Assembly (NCBI RefSeq): GCF_019218265.1
Contig: NZ_JAHUZE010000003.1
Span: 496,001 to 560,000, forward strand
Origin: Maritimibacter dapengensis
GTDB taxonomy: Bacteria; Pseudomonadota; Alphaproteobacteria; Rhodobacterales; Rhodobacteraceae
Direction: 5' to 3'
Length of the DNA: 64,000 bases
Part shown: positions 1-8,972 of the stretch, piece after piece
Position numbering within the stretch: position 1 is the stretch's first letter
Layout: every line of letters starts with the position of its first letter
The notes under the pieces: generated by a model
The model's input: the letters and a program-made list of their open reading frames with translations, nothing else
What the model was told of the DNA's origin: nothing
The model's database searches: none
Made by a program: the position numbers and the translations under genes

Positions 1-1
1 C

Positions 2-550
2 AATTCCCTCGCCCTGGCGCTGAATTTCGCCGGTCTGGGCAAGAAAGTCCTGCTTCTGGAAGGAGACATTCGCCGCAGGGTGTTTGCCGAGTATTTCGAC
101 ATTACGAACAAGTCTGGATTCCTGGGCGTGCTATCGGGCGAATCCGAGTTCGAAGACGTGGTCACGCACCATGAAGGTCTGGGCATCGACGTGCTGATCG
201 GTGTCAAAAGCGACACTAACGCAGCCGATCTTTTTTCGTCCGAGCGGTTTGCCGAGTTCCTGAGTGAATGTCGTGACCGCTACGACATTGTGGTCATCGA
301 CACCGCCCCGGTGCTCGTCGTCCCCGATTCCCGCATCATCGCGCATCACGTGGACGCCATCGTGTTCACCGTGAAGTGGGATGCGACAACGAAGGTGCAG
401 GTTACCTCGGCGCTGCGCCAGTTCGAAATGGTCGGAAAGCCGGTGACGGGTCTCGCACTCAGCCAGATCGACCCCAAGGGCATGCAACGATACGGCTACG
501 GCGGTCGCTACGGCGCTTACGCCGCCTATGGATCAGACTACGACCAATAA
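2..550 (+). CDS. Polysaccharide co-polymerase tyrosine kinase, C-terminal part (BY-kinase, CpsD/Wzc-type), 5'-truncated
   Basis: The reading frame is open from base 2, so the gene begins before the window. The visible part has a Walker A'-like stretch (KKVLLLEGDIRRR), a Walker B (YDIVVIDTAP) and a tyrosine-rich tail (RYGYGGRYGAYAAYG). That tail is the autophosphorylation cluster typical of bacterial tyrosine kinases that control polysaccharide chain length. In the family the kinase works at the inner membrane with a Wzz-like transmembrane partner, which may be fused upstream and is not visible. Its position ahead of a sugar transferase, glycosyltransferases and a flippase supports a role in exopolysaccharide assembly. 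The first in-frame GTG at 80 is internal to the conserved domain and is not the true start. Confidence 0.9.
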   Translation, partial: NSLALALNFAGLGKKVLLLEGDIRRRVFAEYFDITNKSGFLGVLSGESEFEDVVTHHEGLGIDVLIGVKSDTNAADLFSSERFAEFLSECRDRYDIVVIDTAPVLVVPDSRIIAHHVDAIVFTVKWDATTKVQVTSALRQFEMVGKPVTGLALSQIDPKGMQRYGYGGRYGAYAAYGSDYDQ

Positions 551-944
551 TCCCGCTCAATTCGGTCCAGTTGATGCGCGGCGCTCCGCCGACCGCGACC
601 CCCAGAAGGGAAAAGGACTGGTTTTCCTTAACGTGTTTGGTGGGTCTCGTTAACAATTCTAGGTTGAATCAAGTTTGACCGCATGAGAGTATCTGCCTCA
701 AATCTCCTTGGAGATGTTTTGCTCGGTATTTACACACGCATAAAGTGCAAATGCCGAAGTCACCGCGGACAGGAAAACCCAGGGATAATGTTGAGTGCGT
801 AGTGCCAATGACCGAATACATTCCGGGCTTGATCCATCGTCGAACTCGCTTTTGCCGAACCCTTTGGCCGGTCTCGGTCCTCTTGCGGCTGTCGCTCGCA
901 TTCGGTTCGCGTCCAGCGACAGCGAACACGGCGGCAATCCTGCC
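551..944. other. Non-coding interval upstream of the sugar transferase
   Basis: No convincing gene lies in these 394 bases. Small frames are present but have no family-like sequence and no ribosome binding site. The stretch from about 630 to 770 is more AT-rich than its surroundings and probably carries the promoter of the downstream operon, but no -35/-10 pair stands out. A short perfect inverted repeat (ATCTCC-TT-GGAGAT, 702-715) is present; its 2-nt loop and lack of a clean T-tract make it a poor terminator. Confidence 0.5.
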
Positions 945-1535
945 ATGACGCGCCGCGACCAAACACTCAAACGCGCGATGGATCTGACGTTCTCCGTCGC
1001 CGGACTGATCGTTCTTTGGCCGGTCATTCTCTTGACGGCGGTCCTCGCGCGTTGGGACACCGGAGCCAGCGGGATCTTTCGGCAGGAACGCATCGGAAGG
1101 CATGGCAGACGCTTTCGGTTGCTGAAAGTGCGGACGATGCGCCCGGTCGACGGCACGACGATAACAACCTGCCTTGACGATAGGATCACACCCCTCGGCG
1201 CGAAATTGCGGCGCCTGAAGCTCGACGAGTTGCCTCAGCTCTGGAATGTGCTGCGCGGCGACATGTCTCTCGTCGGTCCCCGGCCCGACGTTCCCGGCTG
1301 GGCGGACCGGCTCGAAGGCGACGCCAGAGCACTTCTCGCCTTGCGCCCCGGCATCACCGGTCCGGCCACCCTTCGCTTCCGTGAGGAGGAAAAAATCCTC
1401 GGTGCCGCAAGCGATCCCGAACGCCACAACGCAGAAGTCATATGGCCCGAAAAGGTCCGTTTGAACCTTGCATACATGGAAGAGTGGAGCCTCCGAGGTG
1501 ACGTCGACTACATCGCAAGAACGGTGTTCGGATGA
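945..1535 (+). CDS. Undecaprenyl-phosphate sugar-1-phosphate transferase (bacterial sugar transferase)
   Basis: A 196-residue initiating glycosyltransferase that loads the first sugar-1-phosphate onto undecaprenyl phosphate at the inner membrane. It has the family order: one membrane hairpin (about residues 13-36), then the cytoplasmic catalytic part with KVRTM (61-65) and the signature LDELPQLWNVLRGDMSLVGP (93-112) followed by RPD. ATG at 945 is chosen because the family always begins just before the 'LKRAMDLTFS' helix. The longer frame from 795 adds about 50 low-complexity residues without family character. It is short, lacking the N-terminal multi-membrane domain of WbaP/WcaJ, so it resembles the PglC/EpsL-size class. 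It overlaps the next gene by 4 bases (ATGA). Confidence 0.93.
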   Translation: MTRRDQTLKRAMDLTFSVAGLIVLWPVILLTAVLARWDTGASGIFRQERIGRHGRRFRLLKVRTMRPVDGTTITTCLDDRITPLGAKLRRLKLDELPQLWNVLRGDMSLVGPRPDVPGWADRLEGDARALLALRPGITGPATLRFREEEKILGAASDPERHNAEVIWPEKVRLNLAYMEEWSLRGDVDYIARTVFG

Positions 1536-2416
1536 ACCGAGCCTGTGATGTTACCCTGCCGTTCACGCCGATCGTCATCATCGGCGCCGGAAGGTCAGGC
1601 ACCAACGCATTGCGCGATGCGATCACCCGTCTCGACGGCTTCGCGACGTGGCCGTGCGACGAGATCAACCCGATCTGGCGTCACGGAAACCTCGATCATC
1701 CGGATGACGAAATCCCTCGGTCAAAAGCAACGCCGCAGGTGCGCGCATACATCAGGGCCGCATTCCTTCGCATCTGGCGTCAACGAGGCAAGCCGCCGTT
1801 CGTGGTGGAAAAAACCTGCGCCAACGCATTGCGTGTGCCGTTCGTCGATGCCGTGCTTCCCGAAGCGCGCTTCATCCATATCCTGCGTGATGGCTACGAC
1901 GTCGTTGCCTCCGCGCGCAAAAGATGGCGTGGCGAGCTAGAAATGCCGGGTCTTCCTTATTTCATCGCAAAGGCACGATACGCGCCCGCCTCCGATCTGC
2001 CGCGTTACGCCTTCTCGGCCGCCAGCGCGCGCCTGGCCCTGCGAACCGGAAAGCGCACACATCTTGGAAGCTGGGGTCCGCGTTTCGCGGGAATGCAGGA
2101 CCACTCCGACCGCCCATTGGACGAACTCGCAGCCCGCCAATGGGCTGCCTGCGTGACCAGCGCGGACGCCGCGTTCAAAACGATCGACCCGGCCCGCTTC
2201 ACCACGCTGCGATACGAGGATTTCACCGCAGATCCGGCGGGCACCCTTGCGGGCCTGCTTGACTGGCTGAGTGAAACGCGACCCGGCGAACAGATCGCCG
2301 CAGCGGCAGGGTCCGTGCGTCGATCTTCGGTCGGCAAAGGCGCATCCGCCGCCTCTGCCTTCGCTGAAACGGTCCATCAGGTGCTCGCACCGCCAATGCG
2401 ACGTCACGGTTACTAG
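1532..2416 (+). CDS. Sulfotransferase family protein (first of two in the locus)
   Basis: A 294-residue protein with the PAPS-binding 5'-phosphosulfate loop near the N-terminus (IIGAGRSGTNALRD, residues 16-29). A later segment (FIHILRDGYDVVASARKRW) matches the 3'-phosphate-binding region of this fold. The family transfers sulfate from PAPS to sugars or other hydroxyl acceptors. The start overlaps the sugar transferase stop by 4 bases, so the two are probably translationally coupled. Its place between the priming transferase and an aminotransferase suggests that it sulfates a sugar of the exported polymer. The acceptor cannot be read from sequence. Confidence 0.85.
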   Translation: MNRACDVTLPFTPIVIIGAGRSGTNALRDAITRLDGFATWPCDEINPIWRHGNLDHPDDEIPRSKATPQVRAYIRAAFLRIWRQRGKPPFVVEKTCANALRVPFVDAVLPEARFIHILRDGYDVVASARKRWRGELEMPGLPYFIAKARYAPASDLPRYAFSAASARLALRTGKRTHLGSWGPRFAGMQDHSDRPLDELAARQWAACVTSADAAFKTIDPARFTTLRYEDFTADPAGTLAGLLDWLSETRPGEQIAAAAGSVRRSSVGKGASAASAFAETVHQVLAPPMRRHGY

Positions 2417-2432
2417 GTTCAAGGAGAAACGT

Positions 2433-3563
2433 ATGAGAATCTGGCTCTCCAGACCTCACATGTCAGGGCGCGAAAAGGCCTACATCGACGAAGCGTTCGC
2501 GTGCAATTTCGTGGCACCGGTCGGCCCGCAACTGAACGCTTTCGAGGATGCGGTTGCCGACTACCTCGGCGGCAATGTCCACTGTGTCGCGCTTGCGTCG
2601 GGATCGGCCGCGCTTCACCTCGCCCTGAAACTCGCGGGTGTCACAGACGGTGACGAGGTGTGGATATCATCCATGACCTTTGCCGGCGGTGTCTTTCCGG
2701 TACTCTATCTCGGCGCAAAACCGGTCTTTTTCGACCTTGACCCCGAAACGTGGACTGTCGACGTCGAACTGATCCGCAATGCCTTCGCCGTCGCCGCCCG
2801 CGAAGGCAGATTGCCGAAAGCCATCGTTCCGACCGACCTTTACGGACAAAGCGTCGATCTCGCCCCGCTTGAGGCATTGGCGGAAGACTACGGGGTGAAG
2901 CTCGTCGTGGATTCCGCCGAAAGCCTGGGCGCGGAATACAAGGACGGTCGCAAATGCGGGACCGGAGGCGACATCGCGATCCTTTCTTTCAATGGAAACA
3001 AGATTATCACGACCTCCGGCGGCGGTATGCTCGTGACCCGTTCCGCCGAAATCGCCGACCGCGCCCGCTTCTTCGCAACGCAGGCCCGCGACCCGGCCCC
3101 GCACTACGAACACTCCGCCTTTGGCTTCAATTACCGCCTCTCCAACGTCTGCGCCGCAATTGGTCTCGGTCAGATGGAGGTCCTGAACGATCGTGTCGAA
3201 CGTCGGCGGAAAATCAATCGCCGTTATCGCGAAGCCCTCCGGCATCCCGGCATCCGGTTCATGCCCGAACCTGACGGCTACAACTCGTCGTTCTGGCTCA
3301 CGGCCGTTTCCGTTGATCCCGATCTATGTGGCATCACGCGGGAAGCCATTCGTGAAACCCTTCTCGAGCATGACATCGAAGCGCGTCCCCTTTGGAAACC
3401 GATGCACATGCAACCTCTCTTCGCGGGCAGCCGCTATATAGGCAACATGGTCGATGAAGACCTGTTTTCGACCGGCCTCTGTCTGCCATCCGGCAGCGAC
3501 ATGTCCGAAACGGAACAGGATGAGGTCGTCGGTCGAATCAACGCGCTCCTCGCAGCGGCCTGA
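2433..3563 (+). CDS. DegT/DnrJ/EryC1/StrS family aminotransferase (sugar aminotransferase)
   Basis: A 376-residue fold-type I PLP enzyme of the family that aminates nucleotide-linked keto sugars. The PLP lysine is K190 in SFNGNKI, the aspartate that contacts the pyridine nitrogen is in VVDSAES (D160), and the N-terminal ASGSAALHLAL helix region is intact. ATG at 2433 is chosen because it has a strong ribosome binding site (AAGGAGA, 2421-2427) and starts the family's usual 'RIWLSRPHMSG' segment. The frame continues upstream to 2271 but that part overlaps the sulfotransferase. It probably supplies an amino sugar for the polymer, possibly a 4-amino-4,6-dideoxy sugar as in PglE/PseC relatives. 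The substrate is an inference. Confidence 0.92.
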   Translation: MRIWLSRPHMSGREKAYIDEAFACNFVAPVGPQLNAFEDAVADYLGGNVHCVALASGSAALHLALKLAGVTDGDEVWISSMTFAGGVFPVLYLGAKPVFFDLDPETWTVDVELIRNAFAVAAREGRLPKAIVPTDLYGQSVDLAPLEALAEDYGVKLVVDSAESLGAEYKDGRKCGTGGDIAILSFNGNKIITTSGGGMLVTRSAEIADRARFFATQARDPAPHYEHSAFGFNYRLSNVCAAIGLGQMEVLNDRVERRRKINRRYREALRHPGIRFMPEPDGYNSSFWLTAVSVDPDLCGITREAIRETLLEHDIEARPLWKPMHMQPLFAGSRYIGNMVDEDLFSTGLCLPSGSDMSETEQDEVVGRINALLAAA

Positions 3564-3568
3564 CCGAC

Positions 3569-4786
3569 ATGAAAGTCCTGCTCACCCACCGCTTCTTCTG
3601 GCCGGACACGCCCCCCTACGCGACCCTTCTTCGCGCAATCGGCGACCAGCTCGCGCAACAGGGGCATCGCGTCCATGTCTTCGCGTCGATCCCATCATAC
3701 CGCGCAGACGGGAACGCGGCACCACGGCGCGAGCAACTCGGGGCGTTGAGTATTCGGCGTGTCGGCGTGCTCCGGAATGAAAAGTCGGCGGCGTGGCGCC
3801 GTGGAGCAAACGTGCTGATATACTGCGCGGCGCTTTTTCTCCACATCCTCAGAACACGCCCGGATGTCGTGACAGCCTCTACCTTCCCCCCGGTTCTCGC
3901 GGGATGGAGTGCGAGCCTTGCCGCCCGGATATGCGGCGCGCGCTTCGTATACCACCTTCAGGATATCCACCCGGAAGTCTCACAAATCAGCGGGGCGGCG
4001 TTCGGTCGGGGCGCCATCTACCGTCTCCTCCGATTACTCGACAATCAGACCCTGCGCCGAGCCTCCGCCATCGTCACGTTGTCACCCGACATGGCGAAAA
4101 CCTTGTCGAACCGTGGCCTCGGGCCGCTCCCGATCCGCATCATCAACAACTTAGCTTTGGACCAGTTCGGCGAAAACAGGGCCGCGCCTGAGCATCTTTT
4201 GAAACCTGCCGGGGTTTGCCGCGTGATCTTCGCCGGCAATCTCGGCCGGTTCCAGAACCTGTCGAAGCTGGCAGACGGAATCGCGCGGCTCTTCGAGACG
4301 AACCCGCAGATCGAATTGTTTTTCCTGGGGGACGGTGCGGCACAGCATGACCTGAAATCGCGTTGGGGAAAGCATCCGCAGGTCAAGTTCGCGCCCTTTC
4401 TTCCATTCGACCAGGCGCGCGACCTGATTGCCGGTGCTGATGTGGGACTCGTATCACTGGAACGCGGCATCTACCGGGTCGCCTATCCTTCGAAACTCCT
4501 CACCTATCTGGGCCTCGGCGTTCCCGTTCTCGCACTCGTCGAGCCGGAAAGCCACCTTGCACGTGATCTGGTCGCATCGAGTGTCGGTGTCGTTCCCGAT
4601 ACCGATCATCCCGAGCGTATCGCTCAGGCACTGGCTCGGCTGATTGCCGCCAGACCCGAGCGCCGCACCGTATTGAAGGCCCACGACCGCCTCGCCAACC
4701 GTGACGAAATACTCGCGACATGGTGTCATTTGATCGCGTCGCTGGACACCGGCGCAGGACTTCATCCCGCACCGGAGACGAGCTGA
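3569..4786 (+). CDS. Glycosyltransferase family 4 (WbuB/WcaI-like)
   Basis: A 405-residue GT-B glycosyltransferase. The N-terminal Rossmann half begins MKVLLTHRFFWPDTPPYATL. The C-terminal donor half contains VIFAGNLGRFQNL (about 214-226) and the region YPSKLLTYLGLGVPVLAL, which is characteristic of WbuB-type enzymes. It sits 5 bases after the aminotransferase and its stop overlaps the next start by one base (TGATG). It would transfer an amino or deoxy sugar to the lipid-linked repeat unit on the cytoplasmic face. Donor and acceptor are unknown. Confidence 0.9.
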   Translation: MKVLLTHRFFWPDTPPYATLLRAIGDQLAQQGHRVHVFASIPSYRADGNAAPRREQLGALSIRRVGVLRNEKSAAWRRGANVLIYCAALFLHILRTRPDVVTASTFPPVLAGWSASLAARICGARFVYHLQDIHPEVSQISGAAFGRGAIYRLLRLLDNQTLRRASAIVTLSPDMAKTLSNRGLGPLPIRIINNLALDQFGENRAAPEHLLKPAGVCRVIFAGNLGRFQNLSKLADGIARLFETNPQIELFFLGDGAAQHDLKSRWGKHPQVKFAPFLPFDQARDLIAGADVGLVSLERGIYRVAYPSKLLTYLGLGVPVLALVEPESHLARDLVASSVGVVPDTDHPERIAQALARLIAARPERRTVLKAHDRLANRDEILATWCHLIASLDTGAGLHPAPETS

Positions 4787-5892
4787 TGCAGCCGGCCCCG
4801 CACGTGATGATAGACGCTCTGAACCTCAACGCGGGCGGCGGGTCCGTTGTCATGGCGCGGCTCGCTAAGGCCTTGGTGCTCAAGGGAAGCCGCGTCACTG
4901 TCTTGACGGCTCGTGAGCTTCCCGAATGCGACCTTGCCGCGAACGGCGTAAACATCCTCCCGATACCCGGCGCGCACGGCGCTATTCGCGCCTACATCTA
5001 CCGCGCCACGCGGCTGGACCGTCTTGCCCACGACGCGAAGGCCGACGCTCTCGTGAGTTTCAATTACTTCAGCCCTGTCACGCTTCCTCAGGCGACCTAT
5101 CATATCAACGTCATCCCGTTCCTCCCCTTCCGCCAGCGCCGCGCGGCCGTTGGGATGCCCCGCGCCCTGCTTCAACCGCGCGCTGCCCACGCCGCGCTGG
5201 GCCAAAGCTCGATCAACCTGTTCGAATCCGCGCATCTTCGCGAGCTCGCGCGGTCCAGCGCGCCGGAACACGAAACCGACCACGTTGCCTACGCGGGCAT
5301 AGACATTCCTTCGCAGTCAGGGCCCCGCCATTCGCCCCCGCGGGTCGAAACCGTCTGCATGATCACCAGCGGCGCACCGCACAAGCAAAACACGATCGCT
5401 CTTTCCGCATTTCGTGCCTTCGCGGTATCCCGGCCCATGGCCCGTTTGGAGATTTTCGGAAACACCCAAGCGATCCGTTCGAGTCTTTCACCCGGCCTGC
5501 GATCCTTTTGCGACAATTCCGGACAAGTCGCATTTCGCGGCTATGTCGACCGCGATACCCTGTATGGCACGTTGTCCACTGCCTTCGCGCTTCTGACCGC
5601 ATCGGAGCTGGAAAGCTTTTACATGGTTGCGCTGGAAGCGATGATTGTCGGCTGCCCGGTCATCGCCGCCGACATTTCGTCGGTTCGCGAAAGCACAGGT
5701 GAAGCCGCGCAGCTTTTCCCCGCCGGCGATTGGCGTGCCGCGGCTTTCGCGCTGGATGATCTGACAGACCCGGATTGGTGGTGCGCCGTATCGCAGAATG
5801 GCTACGAATGGGCACGCCACTTCGACGCCAGGAAACTTTCTGCAAGCTTCGCGGACAAAATCCTCTCGCTCATAGATCGTGAGGCCGCATGA
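4786..5892 (+). CDS. Glycosyltransferase family 4
   Basis: A 368-residue GT4 enzyme. The donor-binding region shows the E-x7-E pattern (ESFYMVALE within ASELESFYMVALEAM), followed by GCPVIAADISSVRE, both typical of retaining GT-B transferases. Translation most likely starts at ATG 4786, where TGATG couples it to the preceding stop. An upstream in-frame ATG at 4720 lies inside the neighbour and gives an arginine-rich, non-family N-terminus. The N-terminal 'LNLNAGGGSVVMARLAKAL' is the usual nucleotide-sugar transferase opening. It acts in repeat-unit assembly together with the previous gene. Confidence 0.9.
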   Translation: MQPAPHVMIDALNLNAGGGSVVMARLAKALVLKGSRVTVLTARELPECDLAANGVNILPIPGAHGAIRAYIYRATRLDRLAHDAKADALVSFNYFSPVTLPQATYHINVIPFLPFRQRRAAVGMPRALLQPRAAHAALGQSSINLFESAHLRELARSSAPEHETDHVAYAGIDIPSQSGPRHSPPRVETVCMITSGAPHKQNTIALSAFRAFAVSRPMARLEIFGNTQAIRSSLSPGLRSFCDNSGQVAFRGYVDRDTLYGTLSTAFALLTASELESFYMVALEAMIVGCPVIAADISSVRESTGEAAQLFPAGDWRAAAFALDDLTDPDWWCAVSQNGYEWARHFDARKLSASFADKILSLIDREAA

Positions 5893-7427
5893 CCGCCAAC
5901 AGGATCAGGATCGCGAGCAATTACCTGCGCCTTCTCGTGACGTTCGCGAGCGGTCTGCTCATCGTCCGACTGCTCGCAGAAATCGGCGCTTCGGCGCTCA
6001 ATATCTACCTGATCGTCATCTCAGGCACGGGTTTCGCCTTCTTCATGAAGATCGTGATGCAGGAAAGCGTCGTCCCGCTTCTTGGCCTCTCGTTCGAAGA
6101 CCGGTCTTTCGCTCGCACATACTGGATCAGCTTTCTTTTTGCCGCGTTCGCGAGCCTTTTTGCCTGCACAATCTTTCTTGTGCTCTGGCTGCTTCGCGAC
6201 AAATTCGACACCGGCAACCTGCCCGACACGACCTTCGCGCTCGCCTTGGCATCCGGCGCCCTCAGAACCGTGTTCTCGTCGCTCGCAACACCGCCAACTC
6301 AGGCCCTCCTCGTGGTCGGACGCGTGGTCGCCTACAACGTCATCCTCGCGTCGGAACGGCTCGCAGACCTTGTCGCTGTCGTTGGGCTTCTGGTTGTTGC
6401 GGGCGATGCGGGCGACGTGAAACTGGCGAACGCGTTCTTCGTGACCTCTGCGGCGCTCTACATTCTGGTGCAGGTCGCGGCCTTCGCCGTCGCCCGTGCG
6501 GCCGACGCCCGTTTCGGATTCCGACCCGTCAGGATCGGCGCACGGGATCTTCGATGGACGCGTCGCATCTTCGGCTGGAACATCGCCATCGTCGTCGCCT
6601 TCCTGCTCTATCTCCGCTTCTCGACACTCGCGGTCAACGTCGCATTCGGTGAAGGCCCGACGCTTGTCCTTGGCCTCGTCTTTCTACTCATCGGCTACCA
6701 GCGGCAAATCTCCATGGGACTCGTGATCGGCCTCGACGCGGCAATCGCCCGGCTCTACGGCGCCGGAAAACCCGGCCCGAACGCCGAGATTCGCGCGATC
6801 GTGCTCCGCTCCACCTATGTTCAAAGCGTCTTCAGCTTCGGCTCGGTCACGATCCTCTGGGTGCTGGCCGACCCGCTTTTCCGCTACTGGCTGGGCGACA
6901 GCTTGCGCGGGAGCGGATGGAACGTCGAAACGGCTGCGACCCTGTTCCGGATCATGTCCCTCGGCGTCCTCGCCCGCTCCTTGTCGGAGAATTGGATGAA
7001 AATCCTCAACGGCCAAGGCCGCGTTGGAACCTACGCCCCGTGGCTGCTCGCGGGGGGCGTGGTCTATGGGGTCTTCGTCCTGATTGGAATAAACCTGAAT
7101 ACATCTGCCGACACCGTTCTTCTGATCCTCGCGGTGGTGTTTTCCACGCTCTACGTCCTGAACCACGTCGTCGTGGTTCCCTGGCGCCTCGTATCCGAAA
7201 TGGGCGTCCATGCAAAAGAAGTCGGCTTGGCGGCATTGCTCCCGGGTGGCGTGCTTGCGCTGGGCCTGATGACCTTGTCCGTAATCCTCGACCCGACTCA
7301 GTCGCTGTTCGCCGCCGTGGCTTGGGTTGCATTCGGCAGCCTCGGGGGGCTCGCGCTGTTGCACCCGACCGCAACGCGCAGGTTCATAAACCCGGATGAA
7401 ATGAATTTGGCGAGGCAACCAAGATGA
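5889..7427 (+). CDS. Polysaccharide flippase (Wzx/MurJ-superfamily membrane protein)
   Basis: A 512-residue, very hydrophobic protein with about 12-14 predicted membrane helices spread over the whole length. It opens with 'NYLRLLVTFASGLLIVRLLAEIGAS', the usual first helix of Wzx/RfbX-type exporters. It would move lipid-linked oligosaccharide across the inner membrane. It starts within the stop of the glycosyltransferase (ATGA, 5889-5892) and ends overlapping the acyltransferase, so it belongs to a tight operon. No enzymatic motif is present. Divergence inside this superfamily is high, so the assignment rests on topology and context. Confidence 0.85.
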   Translation: MTANRIRIASNYLRLLVTFASGLLIVRLLAEIGASALNIYLIVISGTGFAFFMKIVMQESVVPLLGLSFEDRSFARTYWISFLFAAFASLFACTIFLVLWLLRDKFDTGNLPDTTFALALASGALRTVFSSLATPPTQALLVVGRVVAYNVILASERLADLVAVVGLLVVAGDAGDVKLANAFFVTSAALYILVQVAAFAVARAADARFGFRPVRIGARDLRWTRRIFGWNIAIVVAFLLYLRFSTLAVNVAFGEGPTLVLGLVFLLIGYQRQISMGLVIGLDAAIARLYGAGKPGPNAEIRAIVLRSTYVQSVFSFGSVTILWVLADPLFRYWLGDSLRGSGWNVETAATLFRIMSLGVLARSLSENWMKILNGQGRVGTYAPWLLAGGVVYGVFVLIGINLNTSADTVLLILAVVFSTLYVLNHVVVVPWRLVSEMGVHAKEVGLAALLPGGVLALGLMTLSVILDPTQSLFAAVAWVAFGSLGGLALLHPTATRRFINPDEMNLARQPR

Positions 7428-8056
7428 GTGCATTGCCAACGAAGAGAACGCGCTTTCGCCGATTGCGTCGTGAGCTGCTGCCCGAGGCTGTCATAGAACT
7501 CATCGCCCGGTTCGGTGGATGGCTGTCAGAACTCATCCGGGAAGACAGCGGGTATTCGGCAGAAGTCCGACTTCGCGCCGCGCTTGTAAACGCGCGTTTG
7601 GGCTTCGGGTTCAGGGAACTGGCGCGCGGCACAGTTCTGGCGCGCCCAGGGCAGATCGCAATCGGACACGGCGTGGTGTTTCGCAACAATGTGGTCGTGA
7701 TGCCGGGAGCCGGGACCTTTTCAATCGGTGACGGCTCGCACATTTCGCATCACGTGCTGATGGCGGCGGGCGGCGGGATATCCATCGGCAGGGACTGCGC
7801 GATTTCCAGCGGTGTCGTCTTCTACTCCGTGACCAACAAACGCGCTCAATTCGGGCAGCGCCTGGCCGATCTTGCACCCGAAAAGGCTCCGATAACGATT
7901 GGCGATCATGTCCACGTCGGAGCGAACGCGACCATCCTTCCCGGTGTCGTAGTCGGCGATTACGCGGTGATCGGTGCTGGTGCCGTCGTCACCCGAGACG
8001 TTGCGCCGGGTGCCATCGTCGTCGGTGTTCCGGCGCACCCCGTGAAGGAGAAGTGA
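7424..8056 (+). CDS. Hexapeptide-repeat acyltransferase (WcaF/LbH family)
   Basis: A 210-residue protein whose middle and C-terminal two thirds are left-handed beta-helix hexapeptide repeats (FSIGDGSHISHHV, ISIGRDCAISSGV, ITIGDHVHVGANATILPGVVVGDYAVIGAGAVVTRDV split over several coils). The closing GAIVVGVPAHPVK is standard for sugar O-acetyltransferases of the CysE/LacA/WcaF group. It probably acetylates a sugar of the exopolysaccharide using acetyl-CoA. It overlaps the flippase gene by 4 bases and is followed after 1 base by the second sulfotransferase. Confidence 0.88.
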   Translation: MSALPTKRTRFRRLRRELLPEAVIELIARFGGWLSELIREDSGYSAEVRLRAALVNARLGFGFRELARGTVLARPGQIAIGHGVVFRNNVVVMPGAGTFSIGDGSHISHHVLMAAGGGISIGRDCAISSGVVFYSVTNKRAQFGQRLADLAPEKAPITIGDHVHVGANATILPGVVVGDYAVIGAGAVVTRDVAPGAIVVGVPAHPVKEK

Positions 8057-8057
8057 C

Positions 8058-8972
8058 ATGGGAATCACAGCACGCGCGATGGCCTTCACCGAACGAAACC
8101 GCGGCGCACTCGTCGCGAATGCCTGGCGGCAGGCCCTTGTGCGACCCTGGGTCAGGTTCCGCCTGTGGACATCGGTGGGACGCCTCTTCGCGCCGCGACT
8201 GCCGGATCGCTGGCTGTTCATCGGCGGATGCTACAATTCCGGCACAACGATCCTGCGCGAAATGCTCGGCGCTCATCCTGAAATCGGAACACTCCCGCGC
8301 GAAGGCGTCGAGCTGACCTCGGTCTTCCCGGATATCGAGCAAGGTGGGTGGCAGCGGATGTGGCACCGCAACGCTGACCTCACGGATCTTTCCCATGCCG
8401 ACCCCAAGACCCTCGCACGTCAAGCCGCCCGTGACTGGGCGCCGTGGTGGCCGAATGGCAAACGGGTGTTTCTCGAAAAATCCATCATCCACGGTGCATG
8501 GATGCCGGTGCTGGAAGCGGGGTTCGAGAACTGCCGTTTCGTCGGCGTCGTGCGAAATGGATTGTGCGCGGCAGAAGGTATCCGGCGTCGCGCCCACCCG
8601 TCCGGCAACGCAGCCGACGAATTGGGTGCCAACACCTACCCGATCGAAGAAGCGGCCGCGCAATGGGTCGCCTCGAACCAGCGTCTGTTGGAAGACCGTG
8701 AGAAAGTCTCGAACTTCCTTGAAATCAGGTACGAAGACCTCACGGCCGACCCCATCGCGACACTGGTCAGGCTCTTCCGTTTCGTCGGCGTCGATGAACA
8801 CGCCGCCCGCGACCTCGGCGGGGGCGTCATCGCCGTGGGTAAACGCCGTTTCACGATCCGTGATGACAACCCGGCGAGTATCGCGCGACTGACATCCTCG
8901 GACCGCGCGGCACACCGCGACGTGGCAGGTCCGATGATGGTGAAACTCGGCTATGACGGAGCGCCTCGATGA
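8058..8972 (+). CDS. Sulfotransferase family protein (second of two in the locus)
   Basis: A 304-residue P-loop sulfotransferase. The PAPS loop is GCYNSGTT (57-64) inside WLFIGGCYNSGTTILREML. The later CRFVGVVRNGLCAAEGIRRR resembles the 3'-phosphate-binding strand and helix. A basic N-terminal extension (about 45 residues) precedes the fold. The ribosome binding site AAGGAG lies at 8045-8050, just before the acyltransferase stop. It is not a close copy of the first sulfotransferase, so the polymer may be sulfated at two positions or on two sugars. Confidence 0.82.
   Translation: MGITARAMAFTERNRGALVANAWRQALVRPWVRFRLWTSVGRLFAPRLPDRWLFIGGCYNSGTTILREMLGAHPEIGTLPREGVELTSVFPDIEQGGWQRMWHRNADLTDLSHADPKTLARQAARDWAPWWPNGKRVFLEKSIIHGAWMPVLEAGFENCRFVGVVRNGLCAAEGIRRRAHPSGNAADELGANTYPIEEAAAQWVASNQRLLEDREKVSNFLEIRYEDLTADPIATLVRLFRFVGVDEHAARDLGGGVIAVGKRRFTIRDDNPASIARLTSSDRAAHRDVAGPMMVKLGYDGAPR

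Noticed and set aside
702-715. Inverted repeat ATCTCC-TT-GGAGAT as a terminator after the tyrosine kinase gene
   Set aside because: The 2-nt loop cannot form a stable hairpin without opening the stem, and it lies about 150 bases after the stop with only a short T-run.
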